A stretch of 64,000 nt of DNA. Source: Onchocerca volvulus. Taxonomy: Eukaryota; Nematoda; Chromadorea; Rhabditida; Onchocercidae. Numbering within the stretch: the first letter of the stretch is position 1; each line of letters opens with the position of its first letter. A program made the position numbers and the translations under genes. Below are positions 25,608-37,609 of the stretch, piece by piece. The notes beneath the pieces were generated by a model. It had not been told where the DNA came from, made no database searches, and saw nothing but the letters and a program-made list of their open reading frames with translations. The DNA lies in contig HG738137.1 in assembly GCA_000499405.2 (NCBI GenBank), positions 19,926,603-19,990,602 on the forward strand, read 5' to 3'.

Positions 25608-28000
25608 CACTTCCGTGGACGACATGCTCATGTTTTTACGGATATCCAATCTCCCCAAACAATTTCTGCACATTTAAATTCCTCACTTCCAATCACAAAT
25701 TCATTTGTTTTTCGGATTTTAATTTAGACAAGTTGTTAATTGTCTAGTTCTAACTTGCGCTAATGTACTATTATTACAGATTTTGTGATTTGAGCACATT
25801 TACATCTCCAAAGCTTCACCTCCACATAGGTAGAGATTGCCTAAGAACATCAACATAGATTTCACATTATTTGACGTTAATGAATATGTTAATTTCCCCG
25901 ATTCACGGGTGATCAGGCTGTGATTTCAATTTTTAATCACCACATAGCTTTTATTACTTTAGCTCCTAGTTTAACCAACGTTACGATTTTTTTCTGACTT
26001 AGCAGTTGTTTAACTAAAATTGACCGACTCGCACTTAGTCATACTCTAGGTATTACTAATTAACAATAAAACCCTAGGATGGAAATAAAAATTCTACTCC
26101 GAAGTCAAAGTTTTCAAATTGTTGCCAATTACTTACTTTCCCAAGCTTGGTAAATTTCATGAAATCATTAGAAATACTTTGTTGAAAAGGGAATATTTTT
26201 CTGGAAATTTGAACCGATCTCCAATGTACGATTCCGAAAAGAATCATTTCAATTATTTTTATAACAGGTCTATAAGCATTCTAATTCTCGCGGTTATCAT
26301 TTGTTCACCAGATATTGCTGTGATATTATTAATGCTCACTGACAATTATTATACATTTTTATTCTACTTTATTAAATTTTCAAAATTTGTAACAGCAATT
26401 CAAACCCGAAAATGGGCAACACAGAGCATGATTAACAATGCTACAGTAATGAGGACAATTTTTTCTGCTTTTACGTCGATTTTGATCGTTCGTTCCAACA
26501 ATTTCCCTAGTTTAAACAAGAATGCTTCGCCATTTCAGTTGTGTACAAATCGAATTCATACATATCTGAATAAGAATCATACTACTGAAAAAGAATCATC
26601 TTACCATGCGCAACATCTTAACACTCCAGCCACAGGCAAAATTGTTGCAAACTTGACATAACTATCCGTTCGTGTCCAAGAGTTCCCTTTACCATCTCCC
26701 TTCAAATTTCTTTCTCCTCCCTGCATTTACTGATGATCCCACAAATACACATAAAATCTTCGTAAGTAATCTTCACAGGCATTATGTTTTCTGCATAATG
26801 TGATTCAATTCATAATTATTTGTTCATATTCACAACTTCGTGATCCCATTCTTCACAAAAAACGATCAAATTACATTACGCCACCGAGTTCCATATTTTT
26901 CTGCGTGTGTGTGTTTTTAGTGTGAAAGAAATAACAGGAAAAAAAAAAATTTATTCAAAAGACCGAAAAATGATTGAAAAAAATTGCGAAAATATTGAAA
27001 ACCATGAAAATTGCAAAAAATATCGAAATTCGCAAAAATGTTCCAAAATGTATGTCTTCGAAAATATCAGCAAAAGTTTTATATTATGATTGAATATTAT
27101 TTAAAAAATGCCATCGAAAGTGTTGCGAAATCAACTTTTTTTTTTTTCGAAAGTGGTAGAAAATAAAATCGCATCTGATTTTAATAAAATAATGGCATAT
27201 AATTTGCAAAATGAGAATATTTAGGAAATTTTTCGAGGAAATTTGAAAAAAAAAAAAAAAAAAAAAGAAATTGTTCATGAAATCATTTGTAAAGACGAGT
27301 CTGTTAAAAATTTCGCGAGAAGTATGAACTTCTTGCACCAAACCAAAATTTCAATATGCGAAACTTTTACATTGTATAAAAGCCTTTCTTTTACTCTAAA
27401 AAAGTGTCCTATCAACATTCTAGCATGATTAAGGCATTCAGTTGGCTTCAATTTATGCAGATTAAACGCGAAAAGTATAATGTAATTGGCGTCTTATGTC
27501 ACAATAAAATTTAGGTTTTGACTTGTAGAGCTGAAGCGCGCCTACATACGTTTAAGACAGTATAGAAACACTTATACTGAAAGTAAATCCTAGCTGCGAA
27601 CTTTTCTTTTTTTACGCAAATTCCTTAAATATTAAAGCGACTTATGAATGGACAAAAAGGTATCACTCAAGCAGTTTGGGAAGATATAATGAATGTGGAT
27701 AAAACTGGCATCCAAGAATTTGACTGTCAATAAGCACACTAAACTGATCAGCATAAAAAGGAACTGTATTTTACATTAAAACAAACGTCTTCGACCGAAC
27801 TGCATAAAAGTTTTATCCCAGTGTTAGCTCAGATTGTTCAGGTTTTAACTGGAAAATACACTTGGACCTGATTTTGAAACAAACTCTTAATAGCACTGCT
27901 CTGAAAAACATTAATGGCAGAAGATACTGGAATGATAAAATAAAAGTAATACTTGGGTCCATCAGTCTCCCTTGATCATCGAAAGTACTCAATAACGAAT
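25608..28000. other. 3' flank of the BPI gene and AT-rich spacer
   Basis: The first 480 bases are the probable 3' untranslated region, with AATAAA at 26065-26070 and 26084-26089. A 180-codon open frame (26119-26661, + strand, from a TTG) follows directly. It has one hydrophobic stretch (ISILILAVIICSPDIAVILLML) but no domain, no convincing start and no splice partners, so it is not called as a gene. From 26900 to 27430 the sequence is A-rich with long A and T homopolymers and nothing recognisable. Confidence 0.45.
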
Positions 28001-31000
28001 TAAATTTTGTCACAAAGTTCAATAACCAAATCAAATGAAAATATACTACTGCTATCTAACGACGCCTATTAGCAGTGTTACAATTTCTTTCGATACCAAA
28101 TCCTATAAAATTTCATGGACCCGAACATTAGATTATTAATAATTACCTCAAACTTATTCAGACTATTGATTAAAATTCTTTACATAAATTCTAATTAAAT
28201 GATCTCTGCCCTGCAATGTAATTGCACCCAAAAAACAATAGCTTCAAACAGGACAGAAAAAAGACAGAAACAATCGCTTTACTCATACTTCCTACTTCTC
28301 AATATCTTTTTATCAAATATTTCGAAATAAAAGGATATGATGGAAGTGACATGAATGCCAATCAAAAAAGTGTAACCTGGTCGATATCAATGAGCAGGAC
28401 GAGGAGCACAGGCATTCAACGTCCTAAATACACAACTCATCCTAAGCAACATTTTAAAGCCTAATTTCAACCTACTTAAGTGGGAACCCGTCCAAAGAAT
28501 CTTACAGCCTACCTAATTGAATTGACGTACACCACACGCCAATCAGAGAGCAGCTGCCATAGAAGACTAGTGCTTCCATGACTCCAGAAGTCCTAGAGTT
28601 TACTCACACTAGCCTACAAAAATGCCTACAAATTAACTAACTCAATGCTTACAGAAAAACTAATTATTGAATGAAATGCTCACGTACCTAAATGCCTGTA
28701 CAATTTATCACATTTCGACCAGCTGTCTTACTTTTCGTTGACAAACATAAAATCCCATTATATCCGACTATTTCAGAAACAGAATCCTGCAATAACTTCC
28801 AATTTCAAGAGGGGATGACTATTTACTTGTGCAGGTTTCATTTATCTAATATCAGTCAGCGATATTTACTAACAGATCGATCATTAGAAAGAACTAAACA
28901 CAAAGGAAAAGAAGGAAGAACAAATGCATCAAACCCATACTTTGTCCACTATAATAATAATACTAATAATCGCAAACCTCATTTAAGGCAATATTATCTA
29001 CGCGATGCTAACTGCTATGACAGAAATGCAGGAACTGTAAAACTCAAATTAGAACTTGCTAACAAGATTTGTCAACACCGGAAACTAAGCCAGAAAACTA
29101 TTAAAATATACATAAAAAGTAACATCCAATTAACAAAAATATTCAGTTTTCATAAGGTAACAATAGTATTTCAACTTTGAAAGAGTCCAGAAATATCTTG
29201 ATTATTATCCCATCCCTCGAGACAACAACGGTGCAGTGTCTAGAAATATTTAAATATGTACATACTCTGAAATATCATCAAAACAATGCACTTATCCATC
29301 GACTTTCTAAGAAATAAGATCTTAAAGATATGTAATTTTTTGTATGATTGTAAACAAGTTTCCAAACTACCTAGTAAATATCTTACAGAAGACCTTAGTA
29401 TGTCCTAGCTCATTCTATGCAATAATACTTACTACAATTAAGTTTTAAAAATGAAAAGGTCACCTCCTAGAACTTACGGGAATCGTCCTAAATTTTCTCA
29501 GCCTATTTCCAAATAAATTTCACATTATATTAACATTACTAGTAACAATTATTACACCACACCGCTGCGTACTAAATTCAAGAATAAATAAAAACATGAA
29601 TGTATTCAAAGGATTCAATATTAAGCCTGCGAGCCTTCTTAAAAGAGCTCCTAAGAATATCTTGAACTGATATATTAGACTGTGGATTCTCATAACAAAA
29701 TTAAATAAAAAAAGAGAACTATGAGCAGTGATCAACGAATATTACATAAAAGCTTCACTATTTCAAACATGTTGACAATTCGCCTGCTTACCAGTTTGTT
29801 CGAGTATTTTTTGATTGGAATAATATTTAGACACTATATTAAAACCTAATAATTCTCTAGTCCAAGAATTCACAGGCATTTAAGTACTTAGGTTCTGTCC
29901 AATTCTGTCCAATTAATACAGTAAGTAATAAAAACCCAAAAAAAAAAAAGAAAGATCCAAAAAGTGTGCAAATGTAACCCAAATAAACTCAGCTAGAACT
30001 GCAGTTATCCATATCAGTATCAGCCTGGAAGACAGAACCGCAATATTTCAAACAGAGATTAACAGTGCAGCAATGTATCTGCGTTTTTCACATCCTAGTC
30101 TTTTTATCAATTATTGAAGAAAACTCCCATAAAAGTGACTAATGCTTAACCAGGTGCAAGCATATGATCAAAAATACTACTGTATGGAAGATTCGCAGAT
30201 CCTAAAACTGCTTAACTCCGACAAGTTTATCGTTTAAATATATTCACAAGATAAAACTAGAACTATGAGTCCACTTCATCCATTAGCCTCACCTTTCATT
30301 TATCCTTATTGGATTGAACTAGAAAGAAAATGAGAAAGGCAAATACCTTCTGTCCTATGAAGTAGACCATTTTCATACAGCATGTCTAAGTTACCAATTA
30401 TTTTCGGTAGGAATTTATTTCTCTTCCATAAGATTTTTCAATTCCAAATTTACGATTTTAAAGGTAAAACAAAATTAAATTAAATCCATGACTCAAATTA
30501 TCATTTTCCATTTTTAAAATCTCAATACAATAAAGCTGAAAATCGGTTGCAACAGAAGCCAATTGCAATTTAAATCTATTTCTGCAAGCGCCAAAGCATA
30601 TAATCAATCGAAATTATTCCTATAAACACTATACCGAACAAATCAACTACAGGATTCCTATGATCTATAACAGAATTCCAAAATTCGGAGCCACTGCTAT
30701 TTTCATTAAAAATCTATGTAACTTGAGTTTTGTGAAGACAACAAACTGCCTCACTGCCAGAAGTCCTCAAACCACCCGGATCAGTCTTACATACAAGCTC
30801 AACTAAGCGCTTACAAAAGTTTGTCACGTAATATTAGCAAGCTTGATCATCTGTTATAAAGATATGGCCAACCTAAATAGCAACTAGCTATATATTATTA
30901 CCCAGGTTCTCTCAGTCTTCGACGGCAATCAGTACCGTAAAAATTTATTATTTCCTCATCTGTTTAAATGATGCCGAACTATCTTTTCACAATTTAACCC

Positions 31001-31744
31001 AAAATTAATTCAAGATTGGGCAGCATTACTACGTAACGTCATAAGTTTGAAAATATCAATCGTTCCCTAAACGTAAGTGATAACTATCACAATTAACCGA
31101 TGAAATCCAAACATTTCTGCATCCCCAGAATAGGATTCATTTCAAAGATCAACAATTACATAATTTTTTACAACTTCCAAATTGAAAATCGAAGTACTGC
31201 AACATTCTTCAGCTGATTTTAAGATTGAAATTACAAGCAGTGAATCAAAGTCCATTTAAAAACCGGGAATACTTCTGGAATGACCACTCGACAATTAACC
31301 CCATTTTTCAATAAATTTTGCATATGGTAACGCTTAAATGCATCCCATCCCAAAATTACGCTCCAATAACTTTCATTCATCATTACACCTGTACTCTTCA
31401 AGAGTATCTTCTTTTCTTCTTGACTACCGTCATTTTATGCTTTGTATTACAACCTTTCCTTGACCACTATTTTCGTTCAGGAAATACACATTTACCACTT
31501 AAAAACACAGCCACCATTTTATTATACTACGACACGTAATGGAAGGGATTTAAGAAACAATTGCCAATTAATCAATTACTTCTATGAACTTACAATGTCT
31601 AACAACGATATTATTTTCTAAATACAAACTATGTGCATATTAAACTTCCTCTAATTAATGACCATATGCAAATTACAAATGCTGCTTCTGAGTAAGTTTT
31701 CCAAATAATTTTCGAAATCAATTATGACAAGCATTTACGGTACT

Positions 31745-31814
31745 AAAAATTCGACTTTTTTTCTTTCTTCTGGATTAACAAAAATTCGACTTTTTTTCTT
31801 TCTTCTGGATTAAC
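31745..31814 (+). repeat. 35-bp tandem duplication
   Basis: Two essentially identical 35-bp units containing TTCGACTTTTTTTCTTTCTT follow each other head to tail. The near-perfect identity implies a recent duplication. There is no known function. Confidence 0.85.
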
Positions 31815-32008
31815 AATACTATGACAACGAAAAAGAATGAGGAAAATATAGTACTAGGTGCGATTAATTACTATATCCACTCGTGAAATTTCAAGAGTTA
31901 TTAAACTTGTTTTGAATTCTGTAAACTTCTCTTTCTTTTAGACAAATGCAGCATTTTTCAATCATCAAGTTTTGAAATGAGTGTCAACTTTCTTCGCAAA
32001 TTTTTCAG

Positions 32009-32208
32009 AGCAGGATACCCGGGCTGGTTCTATTCGGTCTGGACCCAAACTTCGTAACGTAACAGATCTCTCTGGTGTTTCTGTGTCTCACTGCTCCACG
32101 GTGACGCTACGTAATAACTCAAGAATATCGTCTTCAACCCTATCTGAGGGGTACTCAAACTCTTCAATCGAAAATCTCCGATTCATTGCTGTGCACTGTC
32201 ATTTTGGG
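32009..32208 (+). CDS. Candidate internal exon, Ser/Thr-rich, unknown
   Basis: A TTTTTCAG acceptor ends at 32008 and a GT follows 32208. The 200 bases between are open in one frame (two leading bases, then 66 codons) and encode a Ser/Thr/Asn-rich peptide with words such as RAGSIRSGPKLRNVTDLSG and RISSSTLSEGYSNSS. Local G+C is clearly above the flanks. A second frame is also partly open (MSVNFLRKFFRAGYPGW), so the frame is not certain. No partner exons or domain were identified. Confidence 0.28.
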
Positions 32209-32828
32209 GTATCCGCTATCTAAAATTCAACTTCTCTAAATGATTTTTATTACATCCGAACGAATCAAACCTAGATGTTCACTATCTCTAGTGTCTGGAA
32301 AATAATTTTCCATAACGGAACGATAAGAGTTTCATAACTACTAGAAATTTTAAAATTGTGAACCTTAGTTCTCAACACCGTTCTCAATGATTCATATTTG
32401 AATTTCTGTGAACTATATATACGGGCTAAATGACGTTCTACCACTCAATTCTTCACCGTACCTGAAAATAATGTCAGTTTTCCAAAAAACAGTTGAAAAA
32501 AGAAAAGGCAATTTTAGAATGAAAAAATCTAATTTATCAAAGCTCATAAGTGACCGAATGATCAAATAATCATGTTATTGGTATAGCACATTCTTATTGC
32601 GAGTACTACAAAAACGGTGCATAACTCTGCATCCGTTGCAGGTACTTCTACAACAAGACAATCGAAAAAGCATACATTTCGTTACTCATTTCGGTTAAGC
32701 TCTCAAAATAAATTACTTTTATATATATTTAAACTTACCTCGACAGAGTGATACTATGCTCCAACCTCCACCAAACCGATTCTGATTCTTTTTCCTCTTG
32801 CCATACCAAACTATTCATATATACACCC

Positions 32829-32848
32829 CACGTCACGTCACGTCACGT
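32829..32848 (+). repeat. CACGT short tandem repeat
   Basis: Four consecutive CACGT units lie about 200 bases before the point where the strand bias reverses. Each unit contains the E-box-like core CACGT. A regulatory role is only a possibility. Confidence 0.7.
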
Positions 32849-33714
32849 CAGTATGTCCTTCCCAACGTCAAATCACTCCAGTATGTCTTTCCCAACGCCA
32901 CGCGACATCACTATACCCTTCCCCCCGACAGGTGAACGACTCCTCTACGGTACTCCCAGCCAAAACCAAACAACTTCCTCCAAAACGCCCCAGAGCCATC
33001 GCCGCAAAATGATTATAACACAAACCTCTAAATAACAGCTTTATATACTAGTTGAGGGATCCTTCTAGAAGATCCACCCACTGAGTATCGACATTTGTTC
33101 TTTTCGAAGTGTATGTCGTGAAAGAAAAAAAGAGTAGGAAAGTAGATAGGCAGGCACTCTACAAATAGCATGCAAATTGAGAGAGTATTCGTTGCTGTGA
33201 AAATGAGAAAACGATACCGAAATCAGGGAGAGACGGTTTAACAAATTGAAAGAGATGATCGCAGTGGAACTGAGTATCAGCTCATCGATTGGTATCGGAG
33301 TAGTTGTGCTGATCGATAATGGGGCAGTTTATCGTCAATTTGGAATGGTTTGATGAGGTGATGCTCAGGCTGCGTATCTGCTTTAAATTTTGTCATGGTC
33401 CGAGAGGAAGTTTCGAGAAAGGTTGACTTGTCTTAGTGAGAAGTGGTACTAATCCACTGATGATAACAATGAAGAACACATGAATTTTCCATATTCTACG
33501 ATGACGATAAATTAAACTTCAGGAAAAACATTATACGGCGACTCAGATTTTCAGTTTTAGGGTTCTCCCAATGTCTTGATTTTGAGACATAAAGTTAAAG
33601 ATTCCTAATGCTGAACTGTACAATCCATGCAAGGAATACCTGCAAAAGTTGACTACAATGTTGACATGTAATGCTACGAAAATGTGGAGTTTTTTTTTTC
33701 CAACAGAACACCCG

Positions 33715-33885
33715 GTTGCACTCAGGAATTTTATGCATTTTCTGGTGAATTTCCCGATGGACTTTAGCCCTGTCATAAGAAATCTTATATATTTCCTGGC
33801 GGATTTCCCGGTAGATATCAAGCCCTGCTCCAAGAAATTTTATGCATTTCCTGGTGCATTTCCCGGCGGATATCGAATCCCGCTC
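33715..33885 (+). repeat. Three degenerate tandem repeats of about 60 bp
   Basis: Three imperfect units share the words AATTTTATGCATTT and TTTCCTGGTGNATTTCCCGG, spaced by about 57-66 bases. They lie in an open + strand frame (33649-33897) whose translation repeats a motif like NFMHFLVNFPMD / NLIYFLADFPVD / KFYAFPGAFPGG. The repeat is certain, but whether it is translated is not. Confidence 0.65.
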
Positions 33886-34135
33886 TCGCTTTTATAAACC
33901 CGGTAATGAATAGTTCAAAAGCAAGTAATGAGAATATCTTCGAAAAACCTGTAGTTCTTCATAGTTCTCTGGTTCTTGATATTTATTTAATTGTAATTAT
34001 ATTTAGTCATTTCTAGACATTCTATTGGAATTCCGGGAACTGTATTTGCAAATACTCTCTTTCCTCATCGCATGTACTTCATAGCTTTGTGTTTTGATGA
34101 ATCATTCGGAATCGATCTTTGCAATCGATTTTTCT

Positions 34136-34310
34136 AGAAATATCATTGACCGGACAAGATTGCGAAACAGAATATGATGGACGGTTTTCAAAAAAGTCGA
34201 GGCAAGAAATAACATGGGATGGACGGACATACAAATTGCGAAACTGTCTGACTGCCTCTTCAAAATACAAAGTGCTTAGAAAATCTTTCTCTGTTGATGA
34301 TGTGTCGTGA
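34136..34310 (+). CDS. Candidate terminal exon in the T/G-rich arm, unknown
   Basis: A TTTTTCTAG acceptor ends at 34135, followed by an open frame to TGA at 34308-34310. The peptide is hydrophilic and balanced (SLTGQDCETEYDGRFSKKS ... SFSVDDVS). A T/G-rich strand is expected to be rich in stop codons, so a 57-codon open tail is mildly notable. A - strand frame is also open across the same bases, which weakens the case. The family is not recognised. Confidence 0.25.
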
Positions 34311-36582
34311 CGGAGAGTTAGTGAGTGGATACATATCATTGGACAGAATGTTCGAGAAGCAAGAAAACTATCTATAAAAGGGATCGAATTAGCGAAATAA
34401 GTTCATTGCTGTTTGTGTTTGCGAGGAAATGGGCATGAGTTGGATGACGGGTGTCGGTGGGTATTGGCTACCTGTTGGTTGAACGGAGGTCTGGGGCTAA
34501 TCACAAGTGTGTGGGTGGTTAGGAGAGTATATGCCGGGTCGGGTCAATGGACGTACCATTTCTCTCACTAGATTTTGTCCTGTAATCTATAACTGAGTGG
34601 TTCTGGGATATCTCACGAATCATTAGTTCTTTCAGGGTTCAAAGGACAAGTGAAGAGAGTGGCGAATGTTGCTGAGAGTTTTGAAACCTTTACTGTTTAT
34701 CTTGAAAGCAGGTTAGGATGGTGTTGTAATAGTACGGTGTATTCATGATGAGTCACTGATGAGGAAGCAGACTACTCTGAGTTAATTTTTTCACTCTCGA
34801 TTATGCTATCGATTCGATTCGTGTACTTGCAATTTACCAATATGGAAAGGGCGTTGAAGAAGATGGTAGATTCATGAAGATTGAGTGCTGATATATGAAT
34901 CAGAGAGGACGTACTCTTGTTTATCTTAATGCTTGGTATGAATGCAATCATTTGAATTATAATTGAAGAAATTCTTGGCTTTTATTTTTTATCAATTTCT
35001 TTTTTTTGAGTATAAGAGTTAGGAAAATAAAGATCTGGTACAGCGGTAATTGTGGGAGAATGCTGAGTTCCTATTTTGTAAATTTTCTACAGTTACTGTT
35101 TACTGAGTAGAGCGATATCCAAAAACTTTTGTAAAAACAATCATATTTGTAGAATATAGTGAATTTTTAGATTCTCCTTTGTTGAATGAATATTTAAGGA
35201 ATGCTGAAGAGTTGGAATTTTTCTTCGAAACAGACAGACATATTTTCTTCGTACTGTTTGTTAAAGGGAATATGCGCTAATTGTATATTTTTCACGACAT
35301 TGCCACTAACAATGATTGATAGGTGGAAGGTTCGATCTTCAGGCGTGCATGGAAGTTTTACATCTCTTGTTAGTTTTAACATGGTATTATTTGTAGGATA
35401 TTGAAGTGCTTTGTGTTTTCATAATAGAAATGGATAATGATTTCTTGTAATGTTATAGGATATATCATGTAGGATCTAACAAACCATAATATTAAGTGCA
35501 TTTGTGGTCCGTAGTTGATGTGTCATGACAGTACATTTCGTAAAGCTGTTTGGTTATTCCAGAAAGGATCTTGTTTGTTTATATGGTTTTTATAGGCTAT
35601 CTGTTGCTTGGATGAACGTCAAAAGCGATTCCCATCTATAGATTCATGAAATTAATGACAATTACACTGTAATGAAATGGATGTTGAATGCATCATTGGA
35701 GGATAGAGAAAGATTTGCTAAGTTATAGATGTTGCAGATTTAACTGCAAATTGCCTTATTCGCATGATTAGTAAAAACGAAGTATAGTAAGGATTCTCAC
35801 ATTGAATGGTTTTGATTAGATTTTATCATCATTCATTTTAATTTTTTATAATGGATTAGTTAATGCTATTTTATTATTTGTCACAGCACGCTGAGTTTCA
35901 GATATTCATTGTGTTTGCTTATGCAGTTTTGATCCTCGAGTTTTACTGCCGGCTTTTTCTTAGGAAATATGGGTGTAATTTGTCATATGGAATTTTTTAA
36001 ATGTTATGCGATGACGTGGAATATTTATGGATGCTATCGGTTTCAGTTCTGAATCAGTACAGATAAATATTGACAGGAATTTTGTTGCTTTTCATTTCAC
36101 TTTCTGGTATACTATAGAGCTGTTATTACTAAAACCATAGTCGGATATATAGAGGGCAATGTAGTGCTGCTGTAGATAGAGATGTGATTGAAAATAAATT
36201 TAAGGTACTAAAAAAATTATGAGGAATGATGTGAAGGGGAAAAACAAGGCGAAAGTTTTGTTTGCAGTTTTGGTTTGCATATTCATTGCGTGCTGGCAAT
36301 TTAGAATCCAATGGCGAATATCTTCGATTTGCTTTTGGACTTCATTACGTGCAATCATAATTATGAAGTTTAACTGACCTCATGGAGAGTTTTCAACTTA
36401 CTGCAGTGAGAGAAAATTTCGTGTCCTACTTTCGAAATGATGGAGTGCACATAACACTTAATTCGCAATTTTTCAAAAATGAAGAAAGCAAATGGAATTA
36501 TTGAATTCCTGATTTAAATGCTTGACACAGGATTAGAAATCTGATTATATATTGCTTTTGCTTTACTGTTTGATTGTGGCAG

Positions 36583-36777
36583 AATATGGACAACAAATCT
36601 TCGGTCGATGTAGATTTTACTACGTGAGCATTGTTTCAAGACGATCAGAGGCATATCTTCATAGCTTAATAACATTTCATGCAGTGTCCACAATATTAGG
36701 ATGCTCTTTCTCCTTTATTTGCAAAAGCGCCTACCAATGTGGAGTGCTGTCATTTATGCCCTACTATGCAGGCTCAG
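36583..36777 (+). CDS. Candidate internal exon, Cys-rich, unknown
   Basis: The stretch is bounded by a TGTGGCAG acceptor and a CTCAG|GTACTT donor and is open in one frame only (phase 1 at both ends, 64 full codons). The peptide contains several Cys (FGRCRFYY, ILGCSFSFICKS, YQCGVLSFMPYYAGSG). Its base composition lacks the G excess of the surrounding T/G-rich arm, as selection on coding sequence would produce. No - strand frame is open across it. No domain is recognised and no adjoining exons were found. Confidence 0.33.
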
Positions 36778-37439
36778 GTACTTTTTTTCTGGAAATATGT
36801 GAAATATGTACCGTTTGGGATTGTCATGGCAGATCACTGGTTTCAGAAAAAGCAATAATTTAATGAATTGATGAAATTAATCAAAATTTGTCCGAGCAAG
36901 TTGTTTCAGCATGATAGCAAAAAAGTATAAAGACAATGAACATGAAATAATGGTGTTAAAATTTTATATAGTATAATGTTAATGACATGAATGAGCTGAT
37001 AAAGTTAGCTACAAAAGATATGTACTACATATATTATGTAGATGAATGTTTTATATATGGAAATTATAATTTTCGGGATCTACTGAATATTCGTCTTCTC
37101 TTCTTGCCGATGTTTAAAGGTTTTATGTTTTATTGTCGGGAATGTTTCTTGGTGAAAATATGAAGTCATTGGTATGTAAAATCATCAGTGCTAATGTCTT
37201 CTGTTACATTATTTTGTGATTTTCAGTGCAACAGACGTTTAGATCATGAAAGAGTTGTGACTCGCTGATTCGTTTTTATTTGCTGCTTTTTGTTTATGGA
37301 AATCATACCATAATGAAGTGTGGATATACACAGTGATATTTATGGTTGTCATGAAAAGTGGAAATATAGGATTATTGGTTTGGAGTTTCATTGTTCGGTT
37401 TAAAAAATGTAAATGAAGTGGTCAATAAACCAACATTAT

Positions 37440-37503
37440 CATTTGGTAGCTGCTTCTCATATGATAACTTTCATTTGGTAGCTGCTTCTCATATGATAAC
37501 TTT
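37440..37503 (+). repeat. Perfect 32-bp tandem duplication
   Basis: Two identical 32-bp copies, CATTTGGTAGCTGCTTCTCA followed by TATGATAACTTT, lie head to tail. Related words occur at 37640-37675 and 38702-38735, so the motif belongs to a wider repeat family in this arm. Confidence 0.92.
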
Positions 37504-37609
37504 ATGGATTATTGGTTTAAAATTCTATTATTTGGTTGAAAAAGTGCGAAATGGATCGGTCAGTAATTAAACCAACATCATCAATTGGTCCGCTTGTCAT
37601 ATGATAGTT

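Larger units (their letters stand above)
28000..33050. other. A/C-rich arm of a strand-biased region
   Basis: In thirteen 60-base lines sampled by hand between 28501 and 31620, C outnumbers G by about 173 to 99 on the + strand. T runs, abundant elsewhere, are rare. The bias explains the longer + strand open frames here (28692-29180, 28222-28464, 31318-31539), because such composition lowers stop-codon frequency. Only 32009-32208 looks exon-like (separate entry). Transcription-linked or replication-linked mutation could produce the bias; in either case the - strand would be the T/G-rich strand, as for a leftward transcript starting near 33 kb. Confidence 0.55.

Noticed and set aside
28692..29180. 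162-codon open frame on the + strand
   Set aside because: It lies in the A/C-rich arm, where the composition lowers stop-codon frequency. It has no domain, no compositional break from its surroundings and no splice context.
35194..35404. Overlapping open frames on both strands
   Set aside because: The - strand frame reads reasonably well, but it lies on the A/C-rich strand where stops are rare, and no splice partners were found. Neither frame can be preferred.
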